This document shows positions 1-12,844 of a stretch of 64,000 nt of DNA, in pieces. A program made the position numbers and the translations under genes. How positions within the stretch are numbered: the first letter of the stretch is position 1; every line of letters begins with the position of its first letter. The notes below the pieces were generated by a model. That model did not search any database. It had not been told where the DNA came from and worked only from the letters and a program-made list of their open reading frames with translations. The DNA comes from Clitopilus passeckerianus (Eukaryota > Basidiomycota > Agaricomycetes > Agaricales > Entolomataceae): NCBI GenBank assembly GCA_944990035.1, contig CALYLX010000128.1, positions 1,302,001 through 1,366,000 on the forward strand, read 5' to 3'.

Positions 1-44
1 ATCTTTTTTCGACACAAGAAACGAGTTCTCAATAATGTTGGTAG

Positions 45-1546
45 GACATGGAGCCGCGAATGTCACCCTTGGTATTCCACGTCTACGAGAAATCGTCATG
101 ACAGCATCTCAGAAGCCCAAAACACCCTCGATGACGATGAAAGTTCGTGCGGACGCGCCTGCAACGGACATCATTCTCTTCTGCAAACGAGCAAGCCGGA
201 TCAAGCTATCCCAGGTCGTGGATAACGTCACAGTCAAAGAACGTATGGTGTCTGAAGGTCAAGCTCGTGGAACTCGCTTCGTTGTGGACATCAAGTTCTT
301 CCCTAAGGCGGAATATGAGGCGGAATACGATGTTGACCCTGCGGAGATTCTGGCTGCATTTACCACGCGTTTCCCGCTAACTCTGAAGAAGGAGATGCAG
401 GTAGAGATGAAGAAGCTGGATGCAGATCTAAGGAGTCAAATCGCGGACCTTGGAAAGGGAAAGAAGGTGCAGACACGGAACCAGGAGGAGCAAGAGGAGG
501 ACGAGTCTGAGGAGAGCTTGGAGAGGAAGAACCGCAAGGATTCAGATGATGCCAGCGAAGTCGGTGATGGAGACGCAGATGATGAGAAGCGTGCACGACA
601 GAAGGCTGAGCAGGCGACATATGATTCCGACGAAGAAAGCGACGCTGATGAAACCCAAGAGTACAAGGATGACGAGATTGAAGCAGAGTTCACTTCGGAG
701 GCTGAGGGGGCCATGGCAGCGGATCAACACTCCAGGAAAAAAGATTCGTCCTTTGAGAATCAGATAAGGAAGACCCGGGATGCATTTATCATGAATCTCA
801 ACCACGCAGTCTCCTTCAATTTCTCGCATTCGGGATGCACGTTTGAACTCGAGGTCAGTTATCTTTGGTTGCTAACAAGTCAATCCGCTGACGTTTAATC
901 TTCCGTAGTTTAATATGGATATGCCTAAGCTCCTTTTCGTCGGGATTGTGGAACGCAGTTGCCGAAGCACCATCATTCGTGAGATTTCTGGAATCACAGA
1001 GTGTTTCCAAGTCAAGGAGGACGCCAAGGGCAAGCCCCAAGAAATCAAACTCACCACCAACGGATCCAACCTGCAGGGCATGTGGAACTTTGCTGCTGAT
1101 ACTGATCTTTTGGAGGAGGACGACATATATACGAACGACATCTATTCAATCTTGAAAACATATGGTGTCGAGATGGCTCGCGCTGCTATTCTGAAGGAGA
1201 TGAGCTCTGTGTTCGGTGCCTACAACATCGGGGTGGATCGTAGGCATCTTGAGCTGATCGCTGACTATATGGTATGTTGCTACGTGTTTGATACGTGATT
1301 TATGCTAACATATTTTTTGTATAGACCTTTGAAGGTGGATATAAACCATTTAACCGCAAAGGAATATCCACAAATCCCTCGCCTCTACTCAAAGCCTCCT
1401 ATGAGACTACTGCGGCTTTCCTGTCTGAAGCGACCCTGATGGGTGATTTTGATGACTTGACAACACCGTCGGGAAATATTGTTATTGGGAGGCCAAATCT
1501 GACTGGTACCGGCGTGTTCGATGTAGTTATGCTAGTAGGAGAATAG
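45..1546 (+). CDS. RPA190: RNA polymerase I largest subunit (RPA190/RPA1), C-terminal part
   Basis: C-terminal end of the catalytic large subunit of RNA polymerase I, which transcribes rRNA in the nucleolus. The 5' part lies outside the window. The first exon probably begins at 45, after an intron ending in TAG at 42-44: the residues before GHGAANVTLGIPRLREIVMT do not fit the family, while this stretch is the conserved block after the trigger loop. Exons are about 45-853, 909-1271 and 1325-1546, with two GT-AG introns of 55 and 53 bp. A long acidic Glu/Asp-rich stretch, typical of the RPA190 jaw insertion, lies at about 480-700. The end matches the family: ILKTYGVEMARAAI, then FEGGYKPFNRKGI and a final VMLVGE-like tail. 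Identification is very secure. Confidence 0.95.
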
Positions 1547-1622
1547 ATCTGTAGCATTGGTCGCACAATAGTGCACGCGTTTTACAATAATTTTAATTGT
1601 ACCACTTCACGATCTGTCACAT

Positions 1623-1628
1623 CACGTG
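1623..1628. promoter_or_regulatory. CACGTG E-box upstream of the KEN-box gene
   Basis: Palindromic CACGTG, 79 bp upstream of the ATG at 1707 and within the 160 bp between the RPA190 stop and that ATG. The hexamer recurs in two other promoters of the window (18343 and 54798). It is the known core site of basic helix-loop-helix factors such as Cbf1. Function here is inferred from position only. Confidence 0.35.
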
Positions 1629-1706
1629 TTGTCTGTGACTCACAATGGGGCCGCCGCGTGTTTCTTCAGTTTTCATTTCAGCTCCCCCCATCATTATCAA
1701 CTTGCC

Positions 1707-2596
1707 ATGCCTCGTCCTGGACCCCTACAAGATCTCCCGCTCGAGCAATTCCTGCCTCGAAACCTAAATACACCGGCGGCATCTCGCCCTAACAAACGCC
1801 CTCTCGATTCTCCAGGGACACCAATCCTTTACAGCCCAGCGAAAAGACGCATCCTCACCGATGAAGGGATTTTCTCGCCCGAGAAGACAATGAAGAGTCC
1901 TCTTTCGCACTCAATGCAGGAGCCATTTGAAAGATTCTCGCAAGTCTTGCACAGCATGGAGAGTCCGGCAAAGAAACTGGACTTTGGTTCCTCAAGCCAA
2001 AGTCAGTCGAGTGGCAGTCAGAGCAGTGTGGAGCAATTCACTCCACGAAGGTCTGCTCGTTTGAGCAAGAAGAATTCTTTGTCCCCTACATCCAAGTCTA
2101 CGCAGAAGACGTCGCCGAGGAGCAAGAAATCACGCTCTGCATCCACTCGTTCATCGACTGGAGCACCCCAGCAAGTGACCATCGACCCAGAATCTATTCA
2201 TTACCCCGGTTTCTTGTCCATACTGACGGTCAAGACGGCGAGACAACGTCAGAATACGATATGGATGTTGATTACTGGGACGACGTCGATGAGCAGGAGT
2301 TGACGAAGGAAAATGTGGCACCGAAGCGAAGGGCGAAGAAGATGACCAATGCAGCAGAGCCCACCTCCAAGCCTGCATCCACAATAACAGACAGCAGGAA
2401 AGGCGATATTGACAAGAGCAATAAACGACGCACTCCTCCCTCAACCCCGAAGAGCATCTTTGGTCTGGATCGATTGAGCGGTACCACGCCCCGACGATCT
2501 ATCCTACGCGATAACATCATGCATACGCCGCGTACAAGAGCCGACAGGCGCAAGCAACTGGCGCTGGAAGCAGAAACTATTGCAGTTTATGCATGA
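1707..2596 (+). CDS. Unrecognised SP/TP-rich protein with a KEN box; apparent frameshift
   Basis: Family not recognised. The ATG at 1707 is preferred over an upstream in-frame one because conserved-looking sequence starts there. The N-terminal half is basic and carries many Ser/Thr-Pro pairs (at least ten, such as SPGTPILYSPAKR, FSPEK, FTPRR). The C-terminal half, from about 2212, lies in another frame. It contains a KEN box (LTKENVAP, about 2305), more TP sites and two RxxL-like motifs near the end. The two halves are joined by one missing base near 2213, where the upstream frame reads IHYPGF and the downstream frame reads LVHTDG; no intron of normal size reconciles them. A cell-cycle-regulated nuclear role is inference from motifs only. 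CACGTG lies 79 bp upstream of the ATG. Confidence 0.6.
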
Positions 2597-3066
2597 ACCA
2601 AGGCTGGGTCATCGTTATCGACGGCGGCTGCACTCATACACCAACTACGAAACACCTGCAACCTCACCCACAACTACGCCCCACATTTTGGCCCTCAGTA
2701 TCTTACAGAATCTATAAAACCAGCTACTATCTTTCATGTATCATTATTGTGTAGAACACCTCATCCACTTTCTTTTTCTGCCATCTCGTTTTTGTTCATC
2801 TTCATATAGTTCTTGGATTAATGCTTCAGTGGCCCGATATTTTATGTACTTATTGATTTGTGACGGTAGATATGTCGACCTATGGCTTACTTGTACGTAT
2901 GCTTGCATTCAAATCCAGTACATAAACATGTGCTTTGCATGTAAACTGCGTGGTCTGGTCCTGTTTGTGAACTATTCAAGTTGACACGTAAGGTGTTTCC
3001 TAATGGGGATGATCAGAACACACTGCCACAAACTTGAACCTCTCACACAGTTCTACATTCTTCATC
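2597..3066. other. Intergenic region, no gene recognised
   Basis: About 470 bp between the stop of the KEN-box gene and the LCL2-like gene. It is AT-rich with pyrimidine runs, as expected for a 3' UTR followed by a promoter. An open stretch at 2736-2984 is rich in Cys, Tyr and hydrophobic residues, has no family resemblance and was not called. Confidence 0.6.
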
Positions 3067-3492
3067 ATGCATCGTACGCTGCTGATTACGTTCCTCGGCC
3101 TCTTTGGGCTTGCATCGGCGCAATTTGACTTCTTTGGAAACATGTTCGGGCACCAGCAACAACAACAGCGACAACAACCACGAGCTGGTGCATCTCAATG
3201 GGCCGCTCAAGCTGATAATAGTACGGACTTTTTGTGACCTTTGTCACTTGACTCTAACTCTTACGCTTCGTTTTACCTAGTTGCATGCTCTGCTTATCTC
3301 TGCCCGACAACTCTTGATTGCGTGGAACACCCAGTTGACTGTCCTTGCCCGGATGTACAGGATGTCAAGTGCCTCATCCCTGACTCAGACGGAGACGCAG
3401 AGGGTAGCTACGTATGTGTACGAGGGGACAACGAATGTGTGGAGGTCACCCGCCTACTGAGGAAAGGAATGAAACCCTCAAAAACGAAATGA
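3067..3492 (+). CDS. LCL2: LCL2-like secretory-pathway protein
   Basis: Small secretory protein of the fungal LCL2 family (long chronological lifespan protein 2), linked in yeast to ER-associated degradation. Two exons, 3067-3220 and 3281-3492, with a 60 bp GT-AG intron, give 121 residues, the usual family size. The N-terminus is a signal peptide ([18 protein letters not shown]) followed by QFDFFGNMF, a Gln-rich stretch, and then the family core in exon 2: [18 protein letters not shown] and a C-terminal YVCVRG segment. The cysteine pattern and the start just before the signal peptide support the model. The Gln-rich stretch is encoded by CAG/CAA repeats at about 3153-3180. Confidence 0.85.
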
Positions 3493-3618
3493 TTTGTACA
3501 ATAGGTCAGCTTGCTACGCATTAGTCTGTTTCTCCGTGCTGATTCGGTCGACCTTCAGACTGGCCGTTCAAATTATATATTATCATTATGATTATATTCC
3601 ATCTTCTACCCTCGAAAA

Positions 3619-4360
3619 TCAGTCTCCTAGGTATGCAGAAACGTATTCTTCAGCTATCACCGTTTCAGTCACAGACATCATCGGTGGAGGAGTTGTCGTT
3701 GCTGCCTCAGTGTCTGGCTGGATTGGACGGCATGAACGTCAATGGTATGAACACATCAGCAGTAAAAGGCCCACTTACGTCCTCACGCTCCTGATACCTC
3801 CAGTCTGGTGGGTCAGGCCCATCCCTAAGCACGATTGAATGACCCTTCACCGCCATCCCTCCCACTACGACCAGCTCGTACAACGACAACACAACCTGTA
3901 CTCTCTGCGAATGAACGGTCGCTGGTAGGCCTTGCTGCCGTAACCTTTCGACCTGGTACCACTCAACGTGATGCAGGGCAAGTACAACGATAGTTGATAT
4001 GAAGGCCGCTAGCCATATGAGAGCAAGCAGATATCCTGAGAAGACACAGGTCGAGAAGTATGAAGGGTTGTTCGGTACACGTTTACGGCGCCCAATAAGG
4101 ATGAAGCCGATATGGTAGATGAGGGTGTAGATGGCAGCGCACGGATTGAGCCACAGGGAAAGGTATCCCAAGTCCAGCAACGAGACAATGAGAGTTATGA
4201 ATGCGCCACCCAGTGAGGCATATGTAAAGAGCATGATGCACCGTGGAACAGCTCTAGGAGCCTCCGGCGCCTCTGGCTCTTGTGCTGCTGCTGAATCATC
4301 TGGGCTTGGATCTTTGGCCTTCTTGGAGGTGAATGAAGCCACGAAATCGGGCAGCTGCAT
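3619..4360 (-). CDS. Four-transmembrane (MARVEL-like) membrane protein
   Basis: Predicted integral membrane protein of 226 residues. Exon 1 is 4360-3779 and exon 2 is 3717-3619, joined across a 61 bp intron; the splice keeps frame and adds a Thr/Pro-rich tail. After a polar N-terminus rich in Ala, Pro and Glu, four hydrophobic segments follow: around IMLFTYASLGGAFITLIVSL, AAIYTLIYHIGFILI, VFSGYLLALIWLAAFISTIV and VVLSLYELVVVGGMA. Short loops and two cytosolic ends give the topology of fungal MARVEL-type or related tetraspan proteins. I do not recognise an orthologue with a known job, so the class rests on topology. It is convergent with the LCL2-like gene, 126 bp away. Confidence 0.7.
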
Positions 4361-5005
4361 TGAGCATTGAACAAGGGCCTGCCTTGAGTGTCGCTATTGA
4401 CGATGACCAGCACCGGACGTTTCTGGTAGTGACCAGCACTTGGAAGTTGATGAGCGGGCGAAAGGAAAGGCCAGTGAGGATGATGGATTTGATTTGTTTT
4501 CCGTTTGGCCCTGTAACATCGCTATAGCACCGCCTCCATTAGTGTATAGATCCATCAAAACAGCTGGATCTGGGATCAACGTTTTACTTGATCCATTTCC
4601 CTTCAAACCCGTATGAGTCCGCCGGACTTGTCGATCATGCTGGGTGATGCTCAACGACACAGTATCCTTGAAGACTGTAAGCGCTCACCACTGGATGGAT
4701 GTTCTAACTTTCGCCTGCATTCGACGCCATCACCCACTGCATCAAACTGACATCTTTCTCTCAAGAGTGGAGTCAGGCTCGACCTTCTTCTGCGGAGAAA
4801 TATCCTCTCGGCCTAGTTTGAAGGCGCTAGCGCGAAGCGTACTTTAGTCAATGTGGGCGTCGAGAACTCTCTCACATCTCGTCACCCAAGAGAACGCTTC
4901 AGCATCGCATGATACCATCTATAGATGTTATCTCACATGTGTTGCACTCGAGAAATCATATAAATACCGCCGTTACCCACATGGCGGCAAGAACGCTGCT
5001 CGAAG
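4361..5005. other. Divergent intergenic region
   Basis: About 645 bp between the tetraspan gene (minus) and the PEBP gene (plus). Short open frames at 4394-4660 (minus) and 4644-4847 (plus) lack family features and were not called. The right end carries a TATA-like element for the PEBP gene. Confidence 0.5.
4959..4966 (+). promoter_or_regulatory. TATA-like element of the PEBP gene
   Basis: TATAAATA lies 40 bp upstream of the ATG at 5006, where a basidiomycete core promoter with a short leader would be expected. Position and sequence only. Confidence 0.5.
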
Positions 5006-5875
5006 ATGCTCCACTTCTTCGCATTAGCTCTGCTTCCAACCACTTTTGCACAATTCAGCCAGTCTAAGCTCTCCAATGTGACGAAAGCCTTTAACTCTTC
5101 GCACATCGTGCCGGATGTTATTCCTGTCTTCGCCCCGCCGGACCTGCTGAATATTGTTTTCAACTCAGTGAATACTGCACTCGGCGCTTTCTTGACTCAA
5201 GCTGGTAAGAGCTTTGGAAGCCCATATTGACATAGAAATATCTAAGATACGACATTCACAGAAACTTCCAATGAACCGCAATTCTTCCTATCCCCGAATG
5301 CTTCGCTCCTTTCCATACGTCGGACGGAGACCTTCGTCATTGATATCGTTGACCCGGACGCACCTACGCCACAAAACGCGAGTGCAGCCCAGTATCTGCA
5401 TTTCCTGGGTGGTGATTTCACTGTCGCTTCCCGGTCTTCCAATGTGCCACAATTAAAGAACTCGAGCGCTCCCCTCATTGACTATGCTCCTCCTTCGCCT
5501 CCAGCGGGATCAGATCCGCACAGGTAAGAGACTCCACTCCAACATATACCGTTACTGACCGTCGCTCTTATCAGATATGTAGTTGCCGTGTACAAGCAAC
5601 CCTATGACTTCGAGTCAACGGCGCCACCACGAGTGAATTCATCGACACCCCGAAACAATTTTAACTTATCGGCCTTCGTAAACGAGGTCGGCTTTGGCAT
5701 CCCGATAGCTGCCAACTATTTCCTAGTCGGACCGGACAACTCGACGTCTCCAACAAGCACTATACCCACTTCGGGTTCGACAATAGCTGGTTCTGGGGTT
5801 GCGCCTACGTCGCCGTCAGGGACTGCAGATGGTTCTACGGCTCCGTATACCGGTGCTGGGGGAATAGCGCGATAA
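5006..5875 (+). CDS. Secreted PEBP-family protein (carboxypeptidase Y inhibitor-like)
   Basis: Phosphatidylethanolamine-binding protein family; fungal members include the carboxypeptidase Y inhibitor TFS1. Exons 5006-5204, 5262-5523 and 5575-5875 give 253 residues. Residues 1-16 form a signal peptide (MLHFFALALLPTTFAQ). The ligand-pocket motif of the family is seen as VDPDAPTPQ after TETFVIDI, and HFLGGDF stands where intracellular PEBPs have a His-rich loop. Exon 3 has PHRYVVAVYKQP, the conserved HRY turn. The C-terminus adds about 50 residues rich in Thr, Ser, Gly and Pro ending in GGIAR, a linker typical of secreted or wall-bound fungal proteins; a hydrophobic GPI-anchor tail is not evident. 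Confidence 0.88.
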
Positions 5876-6097
5876 GAAGCGAATTCAACATCCTGGCTCT
5901 GACTTTCTGCAAGCTATGATAGTTCTGTACTTTTATCGAGAGCCACCTGCCTGTAAATCTGTATCATCATCACTGTTAAGGATAAAGGGCGATTACCTTT
6001 TGGAGAAGTGTGAATCTCAGATGGCTTCAGTAAACAATGACATATTTCAACCAAACAAGTCGAGCAGTGTTCAGCAGCAACTTTGTGCTGAGCAACG

Positions 6098-6574
6098 ATG
6101 GCACAAGCACGACCAACGGTAAGTATGTAAAATGCCCCAGGATCATCTATGGGTTAACTAACAAATATGCGCAGTCCAAGCTGCCACCAGGTGCCAATCG
6201 CATTCTTTTCGTGAAGAATCTCAATTATCAAATTACTGGCGAGGATCTGTATGACCTCTTTGGACGTTATGGCAGCATTCGGCAGGTACGCATAGGGAAT
6301 GAGGCGAAAACAAAAGGGACTGCATTTGTGGTCTTCGACGACGTGATGGATGTGAGTACCATAGAGTATTCGTGAAATAGACTGTAACTAACTTCTTGCG
6401 TAGGCAAAGAACGCGCTCGAGCATTTGAACGGTTTCCATCTCCAAGAACGCTATATCGTTGTACTATACCATATGCCAGCGAAGCAAGATGCCGCTGCAG
6501 CTAAGGCAGACTTGGCTCGACGTGAAGAAGAACTTGCTCAGCTCAAGGCCAGGCACAACATCGGAGACGATTAG
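6098..6574 (+). CDS. SF3B6: SF3b subunit p14 (SF3B6), branch-site RNA-binding protein
   Basis: Small RRM protein of U2 snRNP that contacts the branch-point adenosine within SF3b. Three exons, 6098-6118, 6175-6351 and 6404-6574 (introns 56 and 52 bp), give 122 residues against about 125 in animals. After MAQARPT comes the signature PPGANRILFVKNLNY (RNP2), then GRYGSIRQVRIG and TKGTAFVVFDD (RNP1), then a C-terminal helix with HLNGFHLQERYIVVLYH. The 7-codon first exon is accepted because the next exon has no ATG before the conserved block. The tail is a charged helix rich in Ala, Glu and Lys, as usual for the family. Confidence 0.95.
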
Positions 6575-9187
6575 CACCCTTGGCACTCTGGCATCTGATG
6601 TCTTGTAGGTTATTGAGAGTGTTTTTCCTTGTCCACTGAAAACAGATTCGAAGTACGTTTTAGTCACAAGCCTACAATTAATATTGTCTGCACAAGTCAT
6701 GGCACCCCATGCAGGATATGTCCGTGATTAATATCCCTAAAGGTCTATATTCTTTCCTATGGCGACTTTTCTTCTGCGCGGCTGCAGTACGTTGCGCTCA
6801 CCACTCAGGTTCTTAAATCATGTCGCTTGTCGTCGCGTCACCGCTTCTGCATCTTGCGGGTGCAGTCGGGACAGAAGCCACCAATATGTGGTGTATACTG
6901 CTGCGGATACTGGTGGCTTCGGCGAACTTAGTGTCTGTGCCTTGACGCTACCTACAAAAGACTTACTATTGCCAGCATCTTGAGGTGCAAGCTGGTGGGA
7001 GACAGCTCTTCGGATGCGCCAGGCTGAATTTGCAGTTCACGAGGTCGCATTTGATCTAGTGGAATGCAATCAGGGATATGGTCGGACTACAGTTCCACGC
7101 AACATAATCACCTCTTCATCAGCCTATCAAATCGTGGTTAAATCATTGGTCGACTGACAAGAGTGAACAAGCTCACCAGAGATACACCATGCTGACAACT
7201 AGCTGCAAGGTCAGTTTTCATCCTAGCCCATGGATGGGACGCTAACATACCCTGTGTAGTAGTGACGGACTCTTGCATGGCCATATCAGTTGGATGCAGT
7301 CGTGACAACTACAAAGCACTCACCGGCGCCAGTAACACATTTCAGATGAGGGGGGTAGGGAAGTTGTCAAATTTAGAGGTACTTCCCGAGGCCCCTTTTA
7401 AGCATTTGGTTCGTCCGGAACACCGCTGTGTTAGCCGTGTATCTGACTGGACCACGACGCAAATGGTTTGGAGCTGGGTTAGACGGTTGACAAGTATTTC
7501 TCATATCACGACCTCCCAAACGGGAAGGAAGACAAGGTTTGACGGCATAACCGGCAAACCAGGAGTGTCGTTGCTCGGTGTGTCGTCGAATCATAGCCTT
7601 ACGATTCCTGGTCAGGAGGATGATGTTTGTCCGCAGGACCTCCTTATTGCATTAGATCTGTTCATTCTAATCTTCTAGTTGGATCTCGGGGACTCAGATC
7701 ATCTGGCGTCTCAACAACTACCGAAATGACAGCTGAATTTACCGCATCTCCGCCTCTTCGCGTGTTCTAGAGGCCTTTCAAGTATGGGCATACACACGGA
7801 AAAGAGTCTCGTTACGAAGCTAACAATTCCACGCGCTCACTGCCATGCCATATGATATTCTGCCGTCTTTCGACTTATTTTCACACAATCAATCCATGAG
7901 ACCTTTCACACATCTTTGAGCTGTTTGTTACTCTGTATATCACCTCGGTGACGCAGACTCTGCTTCATTGCACTCGGGATACGCTTACTAGACTGCGACC
8001 CTTGTGGTGCAAAATTAATTATACGCGAAAGAAGACTCCTAGAGCGGCCATTGGTCCGCGCCACCATCAGACTTGTCGAGAAATGCTGTTAAGCTTTGCG
8101 CTTTTCTTGTCCAGGCCTCGTCCCTACGGCTTCTAGATGACCTGCGGAGGGACCCATCCGATTCGCATACGATCGACCCTCCCGTCTCGTTGAGCTATCG
8201 ACCCTCCCTCAGCTTGGCACGCCCACGATCAGTTCTATCAGAATTGAAGAAGTGCATGCAGTGCTGATTGGGTTTTCATAAATCTCTTGGGTAAACCTCG
8301 ACAAAAACATGGATACACGATTCTCTGATGGAGAAACTGTTTGGGGGTGACTTTTCTGGGACCCATAGTCTCCGTAACACCAGGTTTACTCCATCAGAAG
8401 TCTGGGACCGCATACTCGAGTTATCCTAAAATTACCCGCCATCCCGGCGGCACAACGCCAAATAGTCAGTCGATCGGCTGTTCTCTTTTGTTGTAACCCC
8501 ATCCTAGGCTTCTAAATTGCCTTTCACAAAAATACCTCAAGGCTTGTCGTGCGGCTTTAATTGAGCCTGTCAAACGGACAGAACCCAATTAACCGTTATT
8601 TTATGATTTTCGCTTCCGTGAGGCCTGGCGTCAGTCTATTTAAATTGGAACTTTCTCTTCGGATGCCATGGGGTATGTCAGTGTAAACACTTTTATGGTA
8701 CCAGTTATGTCTGTTTTGGCCACAAGCGAATGGAAGCACATGAGCGTTTCCCGCATCATCCGAAGCACTCTTAGCCCTACTTTCTCACTGTAAACGCACA
8801 CGACAACTACGGGTTAAAGGTCAGACAGCATAGTGCAGGTAGATATTCCAATTGACTCAGGGCTCGAGGCAAATACCGCATTATCATCCCGAATGGTGTC
8901 GGTATCATCGGCGTATTATCTAGCGAACCACATGCATACGCAGTATTTTCACTTCGTCTGACAACTTTCGGCGGAACTTAGATACACAACTTGATTGCAG
9001 CCTGTCATACGGTCATGAAGACTCCTATGACCCCCATTATTAACTCTGAGTAAAACAGGCTTTAAAGCGGGTGATGTTCATAAGATACTCATGAGGTGTC
9101 GTAAGAAAATAAATTCGGAACGACTGTGGTATACAAACTACTGAACATAGCAAGGCTTACAGAACGAAAACAGAAGCATGAACTCCC
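6575..9187. other. Long region with no recognised gene (2.6 kb)
   Basis: The largest gap of the window, between SF3b p14 and the 3' end of eIF4A-III; most other gaps are below 0.7 kb. The longest open frame, 7262-7678 (138 codons), has no recognisable motif and no sensible splicing partners. CpG is not depleted, so RIP-like mutation is not evident. I see no terminal repeats, transposase motif, tRNA or long tandem repeat; a 12-base direct repeat occurs at 8171 and 8198. It may hold a diverged gene, a non-coding RNA or remains of an old insertion. Confidence 0.5.
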
Positions 9188-10807
<1,620 letters not shown>

Positions 10808-10912
10808 TTTTCGACGTTGGTTCGGTTGAGAGGAATTGAGTGTCAAAACTTCCCACGACTCCCTCAGCTTGAACACCGTCAAAATACCTGCCTTTGTACC
10901 ACCGACGACAAA

Positions 10913-12779
10913 ATGGACTCAATCATCGAAGTTCAGCGACAAAGCCACGAAGAGCTTGAACGCTTCGAACGAGGCCTGTATACGTTACTCTCAAGGAATC
11001 AGCCCACCCATGAATACCGCCTGCAACTCGAGCACAAGGCCTCGCAGATGCTGGACCGCATTTCATCGAGGGCTGTCACACTCAAGTCGTTATACGGAGA
11101 CGAAGAGACGAGGAAGAAAGAGCTTGACTCGTTGTCTTCTTCGTCACAACCAAACGATTTGACGGAGTTCTACGCACGGTTGGGCAAAATACAGGAGCAT
11201 CATGCCAAGTATCCTGATTCTGCACCAGGTGGAGGGCTTGAACTAGAACTTGCCTCTTTTGTCGACGACCCCAACCAGGAAGAAGAGGATGCCGAAGAGG
11301 AGGATCGTGCGTAACAACTTCCTTCAGCCGATGGTACTGCATTAAAACATTCATACAGCCATCTCGCTGCTGTTCTCCGGTGAGGAGGCATACGGAAAAT
11401 ATGTTGACCTCTACGCCAACCACTCCGCTTATACCAACATAAAGAACATTGGGCGACGGCCTGGCTATCTCCAGTATCTAGATCTACTATTGGCTGCACA
11501 ACAAGGTCCGGTGCATTCGGACCTGCCCAAAGAAATACGGTTTTCGAAGGATTTCGAAAAGTGAGTTATGGCTTCAAACTCATTAGTATGCTTTTGAATG
11601 ACCTGGATAAGCTATATGCGAAACTTGCACTCTTATTTACTCTCCTTCACTAAACGTACTCAACCTTTGGTCGACGTTGAGACGCAGCAACAGGAGGCGC
11701 TTGTGGAGTTCAACAATAAATGGGAGGCTGGAGAAATAACAGGTTGGGAAGAAGCTGCCCCGAAGACACAAGCAGATGGAGAAGCCGGAATTTGGTGCGC
11801 AGCATGTAAGGATAACCAAAATCGTCAAACCTGTCACGTAGCTCAGTTTACTTCCCCACTCAGGCCAAAAAACTACACAAAACAGACTGTCTACGATGCG
11901 CATCTGACGTCGAAGAAACACATCAAAGCCGCAGCAAAGTTAGAGGCTTCTGGGGTCACACCTGCGAACCCCAACGGCCCGCCATCTGCAACCACGACAT
12001 CACCCTCCAGGTCATCAAGTACTTCCAGAGTTAGGCAAACGGCGCTTCTCACCTGTTTGGCGACCGCTCTTCTGGTTCCGCTCGCGCTGACGTTGAACGA
12101 GACCAAGTCCAATGTTGAAAGACGATTCTCGCTGACCGCACGTGAACGTGAACAAGAAATGCTCGAGCAAGCTAAGCCACCACCACCACCCCCAAAAGCA
12201 ACCACAGAAAATGCCGAAGAGGAGGAGGAGGAGGAACGCATATACAACCCCCTCAAGCTCCCCCTCGGGTGGGACGGAAAGCCGATACCTTACTGGCTAT
12301 ACAAATTACATGGCCTCGGTGTCGAATACCGATGTGAAATCTGTTCAGATCATGTATACATGGGAAGGTGCGCTTTCTCGGAACGGAGCCAAAGAGAAGA
12401 TACTGATAACATACCCAGGAAAAACTTCGATCGACACTTCCAGGTGGGTTGTTTCTGACATCTTCCCAGATTGAGCGCCTTGTACTTAATCCAACTGATA
12501 GGAGTCGAGACATGCCTTTGGCATGCGCGCTCTAGGCCTTCCTAACACAAAGCATTTCCACGAGATTACAAAGATTGAAGATGCACTTGCTCGTAAGTTC
12601 ATGCGTATTTTTTCGGCATTCTCCATCCATTGAGCGCATACGTAGTGGCCGAGAAGCTGAAGCAGGAAGGCAAGCACGAGATCTTTGAGCAGGAAACCAT
12701 GGAAGAGCTGGAGGATGATGAGGGTAATGTGTATAACCGGAAGACGTATGAGGACCTCAAGAAGCAAGGACTTATTTAG
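10913..12779 (+). CDS. SF3A3: Splicing factor 3A subunit 3 (SF3a60, Prp9); zinc-finger frame problem
   Basis: SF3a60, a U2 snRNP subunit needed for pre-spliceosome assembly. Exons run 10913-11306, 11359-11560, 11612-12367, 12419-12443, 12502-12592 and 12646-12779. N-terminus: long helix with [11 protein letters not shown]; middle: [16 protein letters not shown]-terminus: [44 protein letters not shown] and [14 protein letters not shown], all family hallmarks. The internal finger reads WCAAC, then 19 odd residues, then [11 protein letters not shown]. An intron at 11806-11863 would restore CX2C-X12-HX5H spacing, but it is 58 bp, so one A must be missing in the A6 run at 11867-11872. Unspliced, the frame stays open with a 19-residue insert. 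Confidence 0.93.
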
Positions 12780-12844
12780 CGCACGCCTTCGTTGTGATTG
12801 TATCAAATTATTAGTACATTTAAGATGTTACCAATTCTAATCAG

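Noticed and set aside
2736..2984. 82-codon open frame downstream of the KEN-box gene
   Set aside because: Cys/Tyr/hydrophobic mixture without family features, in a likely 3' UTR and promoter.
7262..7678. 138-codon open frame in the gene-free stretch
   Set aside because: No recognisable motif, no splicing partner and no promoter; open frames of this length occur by chance.
8171..8209. 12-base direct repeat ATCGACCCTCCC twice
   Set aside because: Two short copies only, no longer array or mobile-element context.
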